This document shows, in pieces, positions 5,158 through 6,391 of a stretch of DNA of 6,391 nt. Under the pieces are notes generated by a model that ran no database searches, was not told the origin of the DNA, and worked only from the letters and a program-made list of their open reading frames with translations. The stretch is from assembly GCA_002701605.2 (NCBI GenBank), contig NZWF02000017.1, forward strand, positions 10,210 through 16,600, read 5' to 3'. The stretch comes from a bacterium (GTDB taxonomy: Bacteria; Desulfobacterota_D; UBA1144). Every line of letters begins with the position of its first letter. Positions within the stretch are counted from its first letter, which is position 1. The position numbers and the translations under genes are program-made.

Positions 5158-6391
5158 AGTTCTATAGGAATATATAATATTCGAATTTTAGCATCCTCTC
5201 CAGTTTTAAAACCTAGAAAACCACCCAATATATTAAATTCATTTGAGTCTTTATTTGAGTAATTTGATACTAACGGAATTAAAAGATTAATACTGAATTC
5301 ACTAGACTGGTTAATCTTATCTCTTTCAAACTTAATAAAATTAAATAAAAGTGAAGTAGATGATTCAGATTGATTACTCCTTACTCTTACGACCGACCAT
5401 AGAGGTGACCAAATTTCTCGGATCTTAGTATTTTTAGAAAAAAAACTTTCTATTGGTGCAAAAATTCTAAAATCATATCCATCTTGGTCTGAGTCCATGG
5501 AATAAATTGGCCAGAGACTTGAAAATTCGCGAATAACTTCATCTTTCTCAATACTATAAAATTTATCTTCTTTATATAGAAAAAATAAAAAACTTTGAGT
5601 GGTAAAATATTCGGAAGCTAATATTTCATTTTTATATCTATATATTGGCCAAACAATAAAACCCTTTTCAACATGCTTATTTTTAGAATATGAATAAAGA
5701 GGGAAAAACCTTTTGCTTTTAATATTTGCCCCACTCTTGTACTGGATAATTGGCCAAGGCATATTGTAAGTTTTTTGACCCGTTAATTTATTTTCATAGA
5801 CATTAAAAAAAGGCCAAAGCCAAGTTCTGGAACTATGCAACTCAGAGTTTGAAGATAGATATATTGGCCAATAATTGTTTTCTTCTAGATTAATTCCTAA
5901 TGTCTGATCTTTTTTAAATGTAAAAAAAGGCCATAAATAAAATTTTGATTCTTTTACTGTAAGTAAAGTTTCATTATCTACTTTCTTTGTATATCCATAC
6001 AACGGCCAAATTTTAAATCCAGTTGAATATTTTCCACTTGTTTTTGAAAAGAAAGGCCACAAAAAATGTGTATTATATGAGTTTTTCTTAATTGTCTTCA
6101 TATATAAAGGAAAAATAAAATAGTTTATTTTCTCTTTACTATATTTTCCCTTTATGCTGCCAAATAACGGGAAAAGAGAAAAATAATTTTTCTCTTTGTT
6201 TCCGCCCCAAGTTGTATCTAGTATTGGGAAAATTTCAAATGTCTTTTCAACAGTACTATCATAACTAGTAAAGCTGCTGTACTTCACCAATCTAAAGAGT
6301 GCATTGAATTGGGTCTGCTGATTGTCTTTTGAATATCCAATAACAGGGTAAACAATATCTAGTGAGCTAAATTTTAGTTCATAATTTTTTT
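5154..6391 (-). CDS. Uncharacterised WP-repeat protein, 5' end cut by the window edge
   Basis: I do not recognise a named family. The frame is open from the right edge (first whole codon ends at 6389) to TGA at 5156-5154, giving 411 visible residues. The TTG at 6290 is simply an internal leucine, because the repeat pattern continues upstream of it. The product is a string of units of 17-25 residues. Each opens with an aromatic-proline pair plus two hydrophobic or aromatic residues (WPFF, WPLY, WPIY, FPLF), then a polar, lysine-rich stretch and a short hydrophobic strand. No internal membrane helix is visible, and a signal peptide cannot be judged without the N-terminus. The pattern suggests an all-beta repeat structure (barrel, propeller or solenoid). 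Proteins with similar WPLF repeats occur in various Gram-negative genomes, to my recollection without a known role. Overlap with mlaE suggests a function connected to envelope lipid transport. Confidence 0.8.
   Translation of the reverse strand, partial: KNYELKFSSLDIVYPVIGYSKDNQQTQFNALFRLVKYSSFTSYDSTVEKTFEIFPILDTTWGGNKEKNYFSLFPLFGSIKGKYSKEKINYFIFPLYMKTIKKNSYNTHFLWPFFSKTSGKYSTGFKIWPLYGYTKKVDNETLLTVKESKFYLWPFFTFKKDQTLGINLEENNYWPIYLSSNSELHSSRTWLWPFFNVYENKLTGQKTYNMPWPIIQYKSGANIKSKRFFPLYSYSKNKHVEKGFIVWPIYRYKNEILASEYFTTQSFLFFLYKEDKFYSIEKDEVIREFSSLWPIYSMDSDQDGYDFRIFAPIESFFSKNTKIREIWSPLWSVVRVRSNQSESSTSLLFNFIKFERDKINQSSEFSINLLIPLVSNYSNKDSNEFNILGGFLGFKTGEDAKIRILYIPIEL
5160..6350 (-). repeat. WPxY/FPxF repeat array in the uncharacterised protein
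   Basis: Counting from the first whole visible codon, aromatic-proline pairs start at residues 14 (YP), 54, 73, 93 (FP), 111, 128, 153, 174, 192, 212 (WP), 229 (FP), 247 and 293 (WP). Most spacings are 17-25, with gaps near 40 and 46 that fit one degenerate unit each. Weaker units (FAPI, WSPLW, LIPL, YIPI) continue to the C-terminus. In the DNA the array appears as a recurring GGCCA on the plus strand, the only conspicuous GC-rich word in this AT-rich gene. Confidence 0.88.

Noticed and set aside
6288..6290. TTG as the start of the WP-repeat protein.
   Set aside because: The frame stays open to the right edge, and a further repeat motif (YPVIGYSK) is encoded upstream, so the TTG is an internal leucine.
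5160..6350. Recurring GGCCA words considered as a DNA-level repeat or binding-site array.
   Set aside because: They fall in frame on Trp-Pro codons at protein-repeat spacing, so coding constraint explains them.

Overview
The window comes from a Gram-negative (diderm) bacterium with strongly AT-rich DNA (judged by eye, not counted). The evidence is a type V autotransporter barrel ending in phenylalanine and an MlaE/MlaF/MlaD-type envelope lipid transporter. The tmRNA gene is of the ordinary one-piece kind, which argues against most alphaproteobacteria, where the gene is permuted. Its tag (GKSTISAEPINQLAA) is unlike the usual gammaproteobacterial ANDENYALAA type. The MlaD carries GEGTLGKLVND-type repeats that I associate with MCE proteins of deltaproteobacteria-like and Leptospira-like lineages. 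I cannot name the taxon; an uncultured AT-rich, perhaps marine, lineage is an inference only.

Layout. Positions 1-1835 (+) hold the 3' part of an autotransporter gene whose start lies left of the window: a repetitive NSGTI-type beta-helix passenger, a linker with two cysteine pairs, then a C-terminal beta-barrel. Only 12 bp separate its stop codon from the 3' end of ssrA (1848-2191, minus strand), a tmRNA with an alanine-type acceptor, a 15-codon tag and three clearly drawable pseudoknots. Everything to the right is on the minus strand and reads toward ssrA. In transcription order these are a tryptophan-proline repeat protein (5154 to beyond the right edge), mlaE, mlaF, mlaD and smpB. Junctions are a 4-bp overlap, 1 bp, 23 bp and 3 bp, so this looks like one transcriptional unit ending in smpB, with ssrA following 32 nt later, probably from its own promoter as well.

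How the genes fit together. MlaE (permease) and MlaF (ATPase) form the inner-membrane ABC core, and MlaD is the periplasmic MCE lipid-binding subunit. No mlaB, mlaC or mlaA is visible here. MlaD has a C-terminal array of four repeats with an exact 34-residue period. The translationally coupled WP-repeat protein looks like a long beta-rich array. Together they suggest, without proving it, a lipid-transport machine whose envelope-spanning or outer-membrane parts differ from the E. coli Mla system. This is the part of the window most worth pursuing. SmpB and tmRNA form the trans-translation ribosome-rescue pair, placed next to each other as in many bacteria; here smpB also appears to share the lipid transporter's transcript.
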